Shown piece by piece: positions 22,830 to 34,304 of a DNA stretch of 64,000 bases; position 1 is the stretch's first letter; each line of letters opens with the position of its first letter. The notes under the pieces were generated by a model. The model searched no databases, had not been told where the DNA came from, and saw only the letters and a program-made list of their open reading frames with translations. A program made the position numbers and the translations under genes. The DNA is taken from positions 92,929 through 156,928 of the forward strand of contig QRDG01000404.1 of assembly GCA_012064385.1 (NCBI GenBank), given 5' to 3'. The DNA is from Puccinellia tenuiflora. Its lineage: Eukaryota > Streptophyta > Magnoliopsida > Poales > Poaceae.

Positions 22830-24435
22830 TGATGGGTTCGTAGCATAGAAAACAAAAAATTTCCTACGGTTACAAACACCAAGATCATATCTAGGAGATA
22901 CACGTAACGGTTAAACCGTGGATAAGATTAACTTACCCTCGAAGACACAAAGCGTTATACGAGAACGGTTCTCGTGGGCGGTGTAGAGGATCACTTGCCG
23001 ATCTCAAGATCATGATGAAGACGAGCGCCACAATTCGGCAGCGCTTCCGCACTCGGTCACACGTGCAGCTTGACGACGACCTCCGATCCCTCGTTCCAGC
23101 GGGGCAGCGGAAGTAGAGGATCCACCGGGAACTCCAACAACACTTGTACGTGGTGGTGGTGGTGGAGAAAATATTTCTGCAGGGCTTCGCCTAAGCCATG
23201 TCTTTTCGGTGGAGCAGCGGGAAGAGGAACAAGTGGACAAGTGAAAGAACCAAATGAGAGAGGAGTACCACCACTTAATATATAGGAGAGGGAGGGCAGC
23301 AGCCCCATGGTGGTGCGGCAGCCCATGGAGGTGCCCCCATTTTTCCTTTCTTAATGTGAGTGGTAACTCCATTTTAACTCACTTGTAACTTCCTCTTAAA
23401 TTGGTAGAAACCTCCACTCATAAATCCCAAGAGTTTTTCTCCCATCAATGAATAAAACATTTTTTATTCTTTTATTTGAGATTTAATATTTGTTGATTAT
23501 TTTAATCAACAAATATTAACACTTACCCCCTTGAACTATTCTGATATCCCGAAACAATTTCGGTGCTGTCCAATATTTTCTCCAGCGTTCCGTATCCTCT
23601 CAAAAGGCGTCGACGAACCTTAAGTGTGTCACCCTACGGTTCGTGAATAATGTGGACATGATTGAGACACTCTCCAATCAATAATCAACAGCGGGATCTG
23701 GAGATCCGTCATGACTCCCACACATTCAACGATGATCTTGTGATCGCGTGAACCATAAACGTTGTACTCAATTCCTTTTGTCTCGCGATATTTTACTCGT
23801 CCAAGATCCGATCATCGGTATCAACTATACCTAGTTTGATCTTGTTACCGACAAGTACTCTTGTGACCTAGTCACGTGCTTGCAAGCGTTGTCAATGTGA
23901 TATCACCGAGAGGGCCTAGAGTATATCTCTCTGTCATCTGGATGGACAAATCCCACTCTTGATCCATGAGCCTCAACTAATACTTTTAGAATACCCAAAT
24001 CCACCTTTATAGTCACCCTGTTACGGTGTGACGTTTGATGTCATCAAAGCACTCTTTCAATGTTAGTGATTGACATGATCTCATGGTTTGAGGATTAGAG
24101 CTACTTCGTATGTGTTTGATATAGCAATGAAAATTAATGACATGATCGTATTGCTATACCTACTTTGGGTGTGTGTGTTCATCACATCATTCTTCTAATG
24201 ACGTGACCCCGTTATTAACAACATCCAATGTTCATGATCAGGAAACCTTGACCATCATTTAATCAACGAGCTAGTTAAAAGAGAGGCTTTACTAGGAACT
24301 CTTGTTTGTTTATTAGTCACACATGTATTAGCGTTTCCGGTTAATACAATTCTAGCATGAGAAATAAACATCTATTATAAACATGGAATAAGATAATAAC
24401 CACTTTATTATTGCTTCTCGGGCATATTCCCTTCA
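22830..24435 (-). mobile_element. Solo LTR of a copia element (BARE/WIS/Angela-like)
   Basis: 1606 bp bounded by TGATGG...CTTCA and flanked by a perfect 5-bp target duplication GTGTC (22825-22829 and 24436-24440). On the minus strand it starts TGAAGGGAATATGCCCGAGA, continues into the AATAATAAAGTGGTTATTAT-type sequence known from Triticeae BARE/Angela LTRs, and ends TTTCTATGCTACGAACCCATCA. There is no internal domain, so it arose by LTR-LTR recombination after insertion into the retroposon. Confidence 0.85.
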
Positions 24436-25330
24436 GTGTCGCGGTTGGGAGGGACTGCGCTCGGCAGCGTGTTGGATCGGCGGCGCGATCTCCGGTGGCT
24501 GTTTCTCCCGGTGGCGCGGAGCCACTCCGGCGGCTTCGTGGGGACAGCGGTCTCGCCATGACGTGCTCTCCGATTTGCTGCGCAAGGATCCCGGAGCAGC
24601 GGCTCCGTTCATGGTGGCGGCGGCATCCCCTCCACAGGGAACGCTTGGCCAGGAGGCGGCTCCTTGTGGCGGCGCTTGGGGGCGGCGGATCTCGGGATCC
24701 CAAACCCAAGCTCGTCGCAGGAGGCGCGTGGCGGCCGGAGCCTTCTCCGGCGTCGACGGCGCTGGATGCGGGAGATCCGTAGCCCTTTTGGCCTGCGGAT
24801 CGGATTTGGTGGTGGCACCGACCTCGTCGTTGGTGCCTCCAGCCTGCGGCGTGGGGGCTGCAGGCTCGGGCCATGATTAAAGCTGGTCTTCGAGCGCCAT
24901 GTCGCCGATCTGCTACATGTGGTCCTCCATGATCTGGCTGCCGACGTGTTCCGGTCTTCCCATCGGTGATCTTCGGTTTGGCGCATTGCGTCATTGGATA
25001 TCTAGATCGGATTTGATCCGGTCGTGCGCACCCTCATCTATGGCCAGAGATGCTTCATGTGGGTGTGGCGCGAAGCTTCGCTATCTTGTCGTGGTCATGC
25101 GATATGTCTAATAGATTTCCATGATATTGATAAGTAGCGAAGAAAGTCAGGGTGGCTGGGATCGGAGGCTTGTGCTGGCGGAGTGGAGGTTTGGTTGCGT
25201 TGAAGACTCTAGGCACAGGTTTTCCTGTGTGTCAGGTGTCGGGGACTTGCAGCAGCGGCCTTGACAAGAGGGGGCGGCAACACGGGCAGACTGCTTTCCG
25301 GTGGTACTAAGTACCGAGTCGTGATGTTCA

Positions 25331-25487
25331 GGGTGAAAACTCAAGGTCTGGCCTTCATTGGCTGTACCTGGCAATGGTCTTGCTGAAGGCATTGTTTGGA
25401 CTCCCGGTCTTTCTTCAGGGTGAAATGCCAAGGTCTGGCCTTCATTGGTTGTACCTGGCAATGGCCTTGCTGAAGGCATTGTTTTGG
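25331..25487. repeat. Imperfect 87-bp tandem repeat in the retroposon
   Basis: The unit starting GGGTGAAA at 25331 recurs at 25418 with a few substitutions (shared core AAGGTCTGGCCTTCATTGG and GCTGAAGGCATTGTTT). The second copy is partial. Confidence 0.85.
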
Positions 25488-25944
25488 AGAACCTTTTTAC
25501 GATCCGGGTGTTGTATTTTGGTGGTGGTTAGAGTGTTGCTGTTGCGAGTGTTCCATCACTCTGACGAGGTCTTTTGTTTTTTGTTTTCTCTCTTTTTTTT
25601 TTTGCTGTATACATCCTAGATGTCTTTTGATATCTTGTTGGTGTAGAGGCTGGGTGTAATTGGTATCTCTCGATATTAATATATTCTCTTTATCAAAAAA
25701 AAAACATGCGGTGGGTTGTATGTTCTTACGTGTCACACGTACGGGGGATTCCTTTGGTTTTTTTGTAGGTCCGGTGCACATGTATCGTCTCCGGGTGAAC
25801 ACGGAAAAAAAAAAAAAGCAGTCTATTAGGGCGCCGGCCACGCCAAGTTTATTGCCACGGCTGAAAAAAAAACAGAGCTTCTGTTCGTACGAATACGTGT
25901 AGCGATGTACGGTTCCAGGCTGCTAAGCTTGGGGGAATTTTAAG

Positions 25945-26691
25945 GGACACGGCTTGCCTGCGCCCGTCCTTGTGCTCCCATCCGTGTGCCCTACCGTTCG
26001 TGAAACATCTAACGGCTGCCTCCATTTATGAAAATCCCATCAAAGAAAATATCACATAATAAATCCCGTAATACACTCGTAGTTTCAAGCCGATGTATCG
26101 CGATTCACGGCTCCTCGTGTATAATCTCGCCGATCTCTTCGCCGAAGCTCCACCCGCGCCGATCCAGCTCGCTGTCCGGCCCCTCCGCACCCATCTTGCC
26201 GATCTCCGTGAGCCTTCCGAACATAACTACAGTGGATTCCCCTAACGCTCCGTGGCTTGCTTGGAAGAAAGGACAAGAGAACATCACATTTTTTATGGGC
26301 TCGCGCCGGCGGCGACCGGCGAGCCATGAAGGCTCATCTGGTGTGCTATGTGGAGTTGCTCCTCCTCATCTCAATCCCCATTGAAGTAGCCCCACGCAGC
26401 CTGGCGTTCGAGTTGTGCTTGATGGCGGAAAAGGCCACGGATCTTGACTGGAAGAAGCTGGGTATACACGGCCGCCGGCGCCGGCCGCTCCCTCCGAGCT
26501 TGTGACGACCGGTGTCGACGATGGTGGAATGAGAAGTCACGGGGAGAGAATACGGCTGGATTCGTATAATGATTGTATTACTGGTGTTTTTTTTTTAGCA
26601 CAAAAACCGATCGCAACACACCGTTAGATATTTAACGAACGGTAGGGCGCACTGATGGGAGCACAAGGACGGGCGCATGCAAGCCGCGTCC
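25945..26691. mobile_element. Small Mutator-like element (747 bp) with long TIRs
   Basis: A perfect 9-bp target duplication AATTTTAAG lies at 25936-25944 and 26692-26700. The terminal inverted repeats are about 75-80 bp: left GGACACGGCTTGCCTGCGCC through CTAACGG (to about 26013), right the complement from about 26622. 9-bp duplications with long TIRs define MULEs. The 600-bp interior (26014-26620) has no transposase. A minus-strand stretch (CPFFQASHGALGESTVV) may be a captured gene piece of unknown origin. Confidence 0.85.
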
Positions 26692-27103
26692 AATTTTAAG
26701 GGGCGGAGGCTGCGATATATAGGCCGTGTGTGCGGCTGGCGGACACCAAAAATTTACCAACCGGGCTTTTCCACCCCTTTCCATTAACAGAGAACGGAAA
26801 GACAATATCTTTTTTACAAACCCAGGCGAACTGGGAGATACAAAGGAGACGAGGGGGGAAAGCTAGTTGGAGCAACATCAGGAAACCCACTGTGAATGCT
26901 CGCCATCGAAACATTCACCATGGGGCGAAAACCTGATGTCACCATCTTTCTAGAAAAGATAGCCATCGTTCCAACACAACCTCAAAAGACACAACATCCA
27001 CAAGCGTTAAACAAAACAAAGACGACCAACGGAAAGCACCCAGAGATTGTTTGAGAGCGCCACAAGCATCACATCACACAGCAAATCTTCAACCCTCCAC
27101 CGG

Positions 27104-30100
27104 TTAGTTGATGGAGAACGTCCCAGACGACGTCGCCTGCGCACCATTCCTCATGTCACCCCTCATCAGCTCCACAGATCTCTCTAGCAGCTTGTTCGCT
27201 CCCGCCTGTAGCACGTCCAGCTCCTTCTTCTTGTGCATACCTGACCAATACGTAATCAAAGAGGAAATATGAAACAAGATTTCACATGGAGACCTCATTT
27301 TATGATCCTCAAAAGTCACTTTATTTCTAGCTTTCCAAATACCCCAACAAACAGCAGCGATAACCACCATGTGCAACTTATCAAGACCAGGCATAAAGGC
27401 ATGGGCCCACGCCATAGCCTGCCAAATATTATTCGGACACAAATTAGTGCCAAGAACACCCCCAACCGTCCCCCACACAACCCTGGAGACAGAGCACCCG
27501 AAGAATAAGTGATTTGCAGTTTCCATCTCATCACAGAACGAACATACCGGGGATCCAGGCCAATTACGCTTCTTCATGTTATCTCTAGTTACCACAGCAT
27601 TTTGGAACAGCTGCCACATGAAAATTTGGATTTTCAAAGGAATTTTTGTTTTCCAAATCCAAGAGTAAGAAGAACCAGATAAATCCTTCTCAAGGAAATT
27701 ATACATAGACTTAGTAGAGAAAACCCCATTTTTATTTAAAGACCAGCTCACTTTATCCTCATCCACAGAAAAGGGAATAGAATTCACATAGTCTATCACT
27801 TCTTGCCATTGCAACAGAAGATTACCCATAATATTTCTCCTAAAAGGAATATTAAACTGCTTCCCCACCACCTCCTGCACAGTACAATCTTGATCTCTAC
27901 AAACCCCATAAATCTCAGGAAATCTTTCTTTTAACGGAATAGGATTAGGACCAAAAGCTTCATCCCAGAACCTACACAAATTCCCATTTCCCAACACAAT
28001 TTTTCGTCCAGCATAATAATGCTCTCTCACCTTGAGTATATTCTTCCAGCAGGGGGAATCGTTGAACCTAGGTTTAATAGATGAAATAGGCCTACCTTTC
28101 ATGTACTTGGCATGAACAATAGACTGCCAAATACCTTTTTTTTGTCTCCAATTTCCACAACCACTTGCACATAAGACTGATATTTTGTCTCCGCAAATTT
28201 TTAATGCCCAGGCCTCCCTTATTTCTAGAACGACAGACTCGCGCCCATTTAACCATATAGTACCCTTTTTTGCTTTTATTTCCATGCCAAAAAAACCTCC
28301 TTCTATGCTTATCAATTTTCTCAATAAAAGACTTGCTTAACAAAGTCATAGACATGTGATACGACGGAATATTGGACAAACTTGCATTGACTAAAATTAA
28401 TCTCCCCCCAGAAGAAGAGGAGTTTCCTTGCCAAGCATCCAATTTTTTCACAAACCGAGTATCAATAAAATCCCAGTCCAAATTTTTCAAAGCTCTGAAA
28501 CTCACAGGCATGCCCAAATACTTTAAAGGCAAGATCCCAACCTGGCACCCAAACATTGTTATGTATTGATCCGCAATAGTATTGTCCCCACCTATAAGGA
28601 AGATTTCACTTTTCATATAGTTAATTTTAAGACCAGACATTATCTCAAACATATACAGAAGCAATTTCAAGTTTAAAGCACTCTCCAGGTTATGATCTAA
28701 GCAGATCACCGTATCATCAGCATATTGCAACACCGCTACCCCCTTGTCAACTAGATCAGGAGCCAACCCAACTAACAAGCCATTTTGCTGAGCATGAAAA
28801 ATCATCTTAGTAAGGCATTCAGCCGCCATATTAAATAAAGTAGGGGACATGGGGTCGCCTTGTCGGACCCCTTTTGCACTTTGAAAATAAGGACCACATT
28901 GATTATTTATTTTCACCGAAACAGTACCATTATGTAGAACTTGCCTCACCCAACTACACCAAGTTCCACAGAAACCTTTGGCAATATGACAATCAATAAG
29001 GAAATCCCAGTTAACTTTATCATATGCCTTTTCGAAGTCAAGTTTCAAAACCACACCAATCTGTTTTTTAATATGACAATGATGCATCAACTCATGCAAA
29101 GATAAAATACCATCAGTAATATCCCTGTTCTTGATGAACGCACTCTGATTCATACTAAAGAGTTTATCAGAGACAGGTTCCAAACGGATTGTTAAAACTT
29201 TGGTGATGAGTTTATAAATACATCTCAACAAGCAAATGGGCCGATATTGGGTAATTTTCTCAGCATTAGATACCTTAGGAAGCAAGGTAATAATGCCATA
29301 GTTTAACCTTTGCACATCAAGTTTCCCTTCAAAAAAAGCATCAAAGAGCCTCATAATATCATACTTCACAATTTCCCAGCAAAATTGGTAAAATTCAACA
29401 GGAATCTGGTCAGGACCAGGAGCCCTATTGATATCCATAGAGAAAAGTGCCTCTTTTACTTCCTCCATAGAAAAGGGTCTACATAAATTCTCATTATCTC
29501 GTACATTCAACTTTTCATGTGCCTCCCACATATTACCATCAATAGGAACCAAGTTTCCAGGAGCAGGTCCAAACAAGTTTTTATAAAACTCTGTAGCATG
29601 TTTTAACAAGTTATCAGTCCCCTCAATATTTACCTCCCCATCTTTCAAAGATATCATGCTATTTTTCCTCTTTCTTCCATTAGCTACCCGATGAAAATAG
29701 CTGGTATTTTGATCACCCTGTAATAACCATTTTTTATGAGATTTCTGAAACCATTGTAACTCCTCCTCTGCATACAACAGATGTAACTCATTTTGAATTG
29801 AATTTTTTCTAACACATTGTTCAGGAAGTAAAGACCCATCTTCCTCAAGCAACTCCAGCACAGAGAGCTCCTCCTTAAGCTCAATTCTTTTTTTTTCTAT
29901 TGTTGCCATACAAATTGGAGCCCCATCCTTTAAATTTCTTTTTAAATCTTTTCAATTTGATATTAAAAATATCAATAGGATCTTGACACTTTACAGGTTT
30001 CTCCCAAATTTCTTTAACAAGAGAGAGAAAATCATTATGTTTTAGCCAGGAAATGTCAAACTTAAACTCCCTTTTTTTATTTATGTTAATGACCTCATCC

Positions 30101-30798
30101 CCAGAGTCCAAAATCAAAGGATTATGGTCAGAAATTTCTTTAACAATTTTCCTAACAGTGACCAAAGGGAAAAGATCTTCCCAATCAGGAGACATCAAAA
30201 CTCGATCCAATTTTTCCATAGTGGGGCAAGCATGATTGTTCGACCAAGTGTAAAGCCCACCCTGCATATGAATCTCCCTGAGACCCAAAGTGTGAATAAT
30301 TGAATTAAAAAGATCAGTAAATATAGAAGGGGTGAAATGAGTATTCTTCTCCCCCCCATGTCTTAAAATGTTGAAATCACCCCCCACCACATAAGGACAC
30401 AACATACTATTACAAAAACTAGCCAATTCAGTGAGAAACTCCCCCTTTAAATCATCATGAGCAGCACCATACACCACAATAAGCCCCCAGTGACATTTTT
30501 TGATTTTATCCCACAAAATAAATTGTAAATAGAATCTGCCAGCCTTAAACGTGCTCACATCCAATTTCTCAGTTTTTATTCCACATAGAATTCCACCAGA
30601 TCTCCCCACAGAAGGAACCCATTTCCAGAAATATTTCTCACCAGGATCCATTTTTCTAAAAAAACTCTGACTATAATTTTTCTTAATAGTTTCCTGTATC
30701 CCAATAAAGTCAAGGGATAAATCCATAAGCATATCAGAAATACAAGCAGGAGCCCCTTTTTTTCCCACACCTCTAATATTAAAAAAACAACCTATCAT
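27104..30798 (-). pseudogene. LINE ORF2: endonuclease, reverse transcriptase, zf-RVT
   Basis: One protein of about 1230 residues, now broken into three frames (30798-29881, 29909-28092, 28324-27104). The endonuclease (EEP fold) has GIQETI, GGDFNILR, YTWSN and SDHNPL. The reverse transcriptase has KLDFEKAYDKVNWDFL (motif A), GVRQGDPMSPTLFN (B) and QYADDTVIC (C, YADD). The C-terminal zf-RVT reads CSFCDEMETANHLFFGC. Both breaks sit in A-runs of the coding strand (T9 at 29888-29896 and T8 at 28136-28143), and homology continues across each. The start ATG overlaps the ORF1 stop as ATGA. It would nick target DNA and copy the LINE RNA. As read it is inactive, but homopolymer errors could explain both lesions. 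Confidence 0.93.
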
Positions 30799-32614
30799 TT
30801 AAATCTGGCAGGTATTTTTCTTTCCCTGGTGGCTCTACCAGGAGGCAGGGTAGAGACACCAATATCAACATTTTTTCTAGATTTACTTCTGGTAACAGGA
30901 ATTGTTACCACCACAGGAGACTTTCCAACACTTTTCCCTTTTTTTCTTCTTTCTACCACCTGAAAAGAGGCTTCCTCTACCTCATCCTGATCCATCCAGT
31001 TTAAATTCAAAGGAGTTGATTCACCAACATTGTTTTCAATAAACAAGATTTTTTCCTTCTGCTTGCTAATTTCAATTTTACCACCCAAATTTCCCCTGGC
31101 TACTTCTAATTCCCTAACCAGGTTAATAGCAGTAAAATCACTATCAGGAATATTTAGACCCATTTTTGCAGCACGCAGCATAAGATCACTATCAGACAGA
31201 ACAGCAAAAGAGTTAATATTTGAAGGGGGATTAGAAGTACCTTCCAAGTTCCTCTTGCGAGAGTAAACAGCAGCTTTTTCCATCATGTTAACATTGGCCG
31301 TCGTCTTGTTTCTCTCACTAACTCTAGGCTCCACAACATTTTCTTCTTCAACCGATTCCTCGACCACAGGGGACAAAGGAGACTGTACCATATATTTTGG
31401 TGAACCCAATAAAGGAGAATTAGATTCAGAGGATACATCAATAATATCAATTAAAGGGGGCCAATTTACAGTATCCAAACATTGCAACTGACCAGCAGAA
31501 GAAGCAGTTTTTTCACCCTGAGTAGTATTCCCAGTAGGTTGCAGAATAGGACATGGAACCAGCCACTTGTTACTAGGGTTATCCACAATAGTCCTGTTGC
31601 TTTCATTCTCCCTGGCAATCTTGTCAATAAGCAGTTCATTCTCCTCAGCACTGTCTTCAGTTGACTCTCCCTCTTCAGTTCCAGTATTCTGCCCCACCTC
31701 ATAGTTTCTCACATTTCTCATAGACCCAGTTTGGCTCCCAACCACTTGCTCTTCAGAGTCTTCCTCAGTTCTAGACGGTGCATTCTCATTCCTAGGGCGC
31801 TTAGGAGAAGGAATCCCACTGGGATCACTCACAGTCATAGTTCTTCCTTCCTTAGGAGGCCCCCCCACCACCACCTTATCAATTTCAAAGAAGAAATCAT
31901 AAAAATTTCCTCCCAAACATCCCTCCGCACAATTAGGCATCTGATCAAGGTCCCTACAGCCAATCAAAACCCTCACAAATTCTGGCTTGTGCAAGGTACT
32001 GAAGTCAAGTTCCAGAGAGACTCCCACCAGAGACCCAGCATAATAAATGTTATTTTCTATCCTTTTATCCAGAGGAATATTACCTACTTTCACCCAAGCC
32101 TTCTGCATAACTGCTTTTGCACCAACTGATGCTGTCCATGGGGATAACCTCAGAATGGCCTCTTTAGTCTTCATTCTCATACGCTCTCCATAGTAAACAG
32201 CACGATCCACCTCCTTCTGGCTTGGCAATCTCATCGTAAACTGTCCAGGACCAATGGTTCTAGCATTACAGCGCCATCCCTCCCCAAAGAAGGCATTGAA
32301 TTCATACTCAATGTCTCTAGCACTCACACTCCCCTCAATCACAGATATAACCACACTACTTGCCCTTTCCTTAACTTGCTTCACAGAACTATCATCAGGC
32401 ATGAAGAAAAATCCCTGGCCAGGTTTCTGAAACCCACACATAGCAGCAATACATTCCCAAGGCAACACAGTCTGGCAGATAGAGGATATATGGCCTAATT
32501 TTCTGCATCTTTCACACCGAATCGTAGGACAACGAGCAGGGAAGTGGCCAACGTTATTACAATGAGAGCAAGGTACCTGATCCCCAACACCAATCTTAGG
32601 ACTGTTGATTCCAT
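30795..32614 (-). CDS. LINE ORF1 (zinc-knuckle, DUF4283-like), 5'-truncated
   Basis: An open minus-strand frame of about 606 residues runs from the LINE 5' end to a TGA at 30795-30797. It begins with two CCHC knuckles (CSHCNNVGHFPARC and CERCRKLGHISSIC), then WECIAAMCGFQKPGQGFFFMP and a DUF4283-like region (FTMRLPSQKEVDRAV, ILRLSPWTASVGA, AWVKVGNIPLDKR). A long acidic, Ser/Asn-rich part and a basic C terminus follow. Such ORF1 proteins bind the LINE RNA and act as chaperones. The N terminus is missing because the insertion is 5'-truncated: the frame is open at the junction and the first Met inside it is at 32468. No stop or frameshift is seen. Confidence 0.88.
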
Positions 32615-32629
32615 GACACCAAAAATTTA

Positions 32630-33072
32630 TTTCGACGTTTAATTAATTATCGGATCCATATTTAAAAATAAAACTGTGTACAGATTTAACGTGTCAAACG
32701 AAACCTCCACGGTTACGCAATTAATAAACTTCATTAAATCATAGCCATCAATTTCAGATCTAACTATAGAAAATAATTTGAATGATGTGGCTTAACGTGA
32801 TGGCTCTATTATAGACCCTTATATTGCTTTTAGTATATAATAGATAGACTAGACACTAAGGACTTAAGCTCCTGGACGAACAAGCAAGCAGTGTTGATAG
32901 TTTCCTTAGTCATATTTTGATACTATTCATGCAATTAATTAAATTGTTGTTGGACAATCTGAAGGAATAATAATCAGGGAGCAAGCAGTGTTGAGAGTTT
33001 CTGCCAACGTCTGAGTGGTTTCTACCGAGAGATTAGCTAGTGCACGTGTGGGCGACTGGCTGAGCAACGAGG
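32630..33072. other. AT-rich flank, possible Helitron 5' end
   Basis: No gene. On the minus strand TCTATCTATTATATACTAAA, starting near 32848, looks like a grass Helitron 5' end and could pair with the 3' end at 20719, but the outside base is not the expected A. Confidence 0.3.
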
Positions 33073-33354
33073 AGCGATCCATGTTGTTCTGGAGACAGAC
33101 TCTCAGCTTCTGATGGTGGCGCTGAATAATCTTTCTGCTGATGCTTCCCCGCTGGGCGTGATCATTGATGATCTAAAGTTTCAGTTAGAACCTTGTTTTC
33201 CTCTTGTGATCTGATTGCTTGTAAGCGTGAGTTGAACCGAGCAGCCCATGAACTAGCAAAAATCGGTTGCTCGTGTGATGTAAACAGAGTTCTACTCTGG
33301 GAGTATGAAGTACCAGGACCGATTGTTGGTATTGTGTCGGGCGATATGACCTAA
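33073..33354 (+). pseudogene. RNase H-like (RVT_3) domain fragment
   Basis: The frame reads HVVLETDSQLLMVALNNLSA, then GVIIDDLKFQLE; after a one-base shift near 33205 it reads CDLIACKRELNRAAHELAKIG and ends ...GIVSGDMT with TAA at 33352-33354. VLETDSQ and RELNRAAHELA are the signature blocks of the RVT_3 RNase H-like domain found in plant LINE-derived proteins. The N-terminal catalytic part and any reverse transcriptase are absent, and the frameshift marks it as a relic. Confidence 0.75.
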
Positions 33355-34304
33355 TAAAGTTCAGGCTTTCTCTCAAAACTAAAATTATGTTCTTTAATAT
33401 AAAATGTTTTGACACACCCACTCACGCACGCATTTTCAGTGCGAACATTATAATCTCATGTCATTGACACCCTCTACAAGCTGAGAGCCCTTATGTACCT
33501 TTTTTTTTATAAACTAAGCACACCGATCTAGTTTAGTTGTTGACTTTAGTTAAGTGTACCGTTTGATCATGCACCATTTTATCACTATTGCTTCGCTACC
33601 TCCTTGCTTCACTACACATCAGTTTTACTCACATCAATATTTGATCCCTTTAAGAGAGGGAAGTGGGGCGAACCCTCGCATCTCCTCTTTCTTCTCTCTA
33701 GCATTTGGAGGCTATCGCGAGGCGGTTTCGAGCCTAGTCGTAGCCGTCAGCGAGTTCCTTGGCTTGCTTCAGTTCTGATGGCCCCTTGTGGCCTACGAGG
33801 CGAGTCGGACCGTGCTTCTATGCAGGTGGGCGGGGTAGTAGTCTCTTCTTCTTGTAGGGTTAGGGTAAGGTTTTCTGGTGGAAATTGTGGCGGAGGAGTC
33901 GACATCCATATTTTGTAAATAAACTCTCCCCTCTCCTTATCTGTCGAAGTAGGGTCCGTGGCTTTGGTCCCGTGGAGAGGTGGTCATGGCTGGTCCGGCG
34001 TTTTGGCTCCATGGGATGGTGGCGACTTTTCACTTTTGGAGTAGAGCTTCGCTGATTCCATTTAGGAAGACGGCGCTTCGCACGGGTATGTTATTGGCTA
34101 CGGTAGCGACAGACGTGGGATGTGACCTATGCTAGAACCTGGAAGGATCTTGCCGCCCTCGGCGTGGCGGTGTGGCTTCCTCCGCAGATCCGAAGCGGCG
34201 GAGGATCAATGAGCGCTCCCGTGAGGGTGATTTGCCTCCGGCAGTGTTCTTCAACACCATCGTGCAAGAGTTTCTCGAGCTTTGAAGTGTTGCGAATCTG
34301 CTTC
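33355..34304. other. No recognisable gene
   Basis: A TTT-rich segment at 33500, then GC-richer sequence (33640-34320) open in several frames without a recognisable product. Confidence 0.4.

Larger units (their letters stand above)
22741..25703 (+). mobile_element. Poly(A) retroposon, about 1.36 kb, split by a solo LTR
   Basis: The two flanks carry a long direct repeat, ACATGCGGTGGTTGT at 22726-22740 and ACATGCGGTGGGTTGT at 25704-25719 (one extra G). The second copy directly follows A9 (25695-25703). A target duplication of 15-16 bp plus a poly(A) tail is the mark of LINE-machinery retroposition. Removing the inserted LTR leaves about 1.36 kb. No reverse transcriptase, endonuclease or known host gene is recognised inside, so the source transcript is unknown. 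The GC-rich 5' part is open in several frames without recognisable content. Confidence 0.75.
26757..32614 (-). mobile_element. LINE (L1-type), 5'-truncated, about 5.9 kb
   Basis: Flanked by a perfect 15-bp target duplication GACACCAAAAATTTA at 26742-26756 and 32615-32629. On the minus strand it carries ORF1 (nucleic-acid-binding) and ORF2 (endonuclease, reverse transcriptase, zf-RVT), then about 350 bp of 3' UTR. The 5' end falls just inside ORF1, as expected for incomplete target-primed reverse transcription. There is no poly(A) at the 3' end: the 3' UTR reaches the duplication directly. Confidence 0.92.

Noticed and set aside
24341..24994. 217-codon minus-strand ORF
   Set aside because: It spans the boundary between the solo LTR and the retroposon, so it cannot be an ancestral gene.
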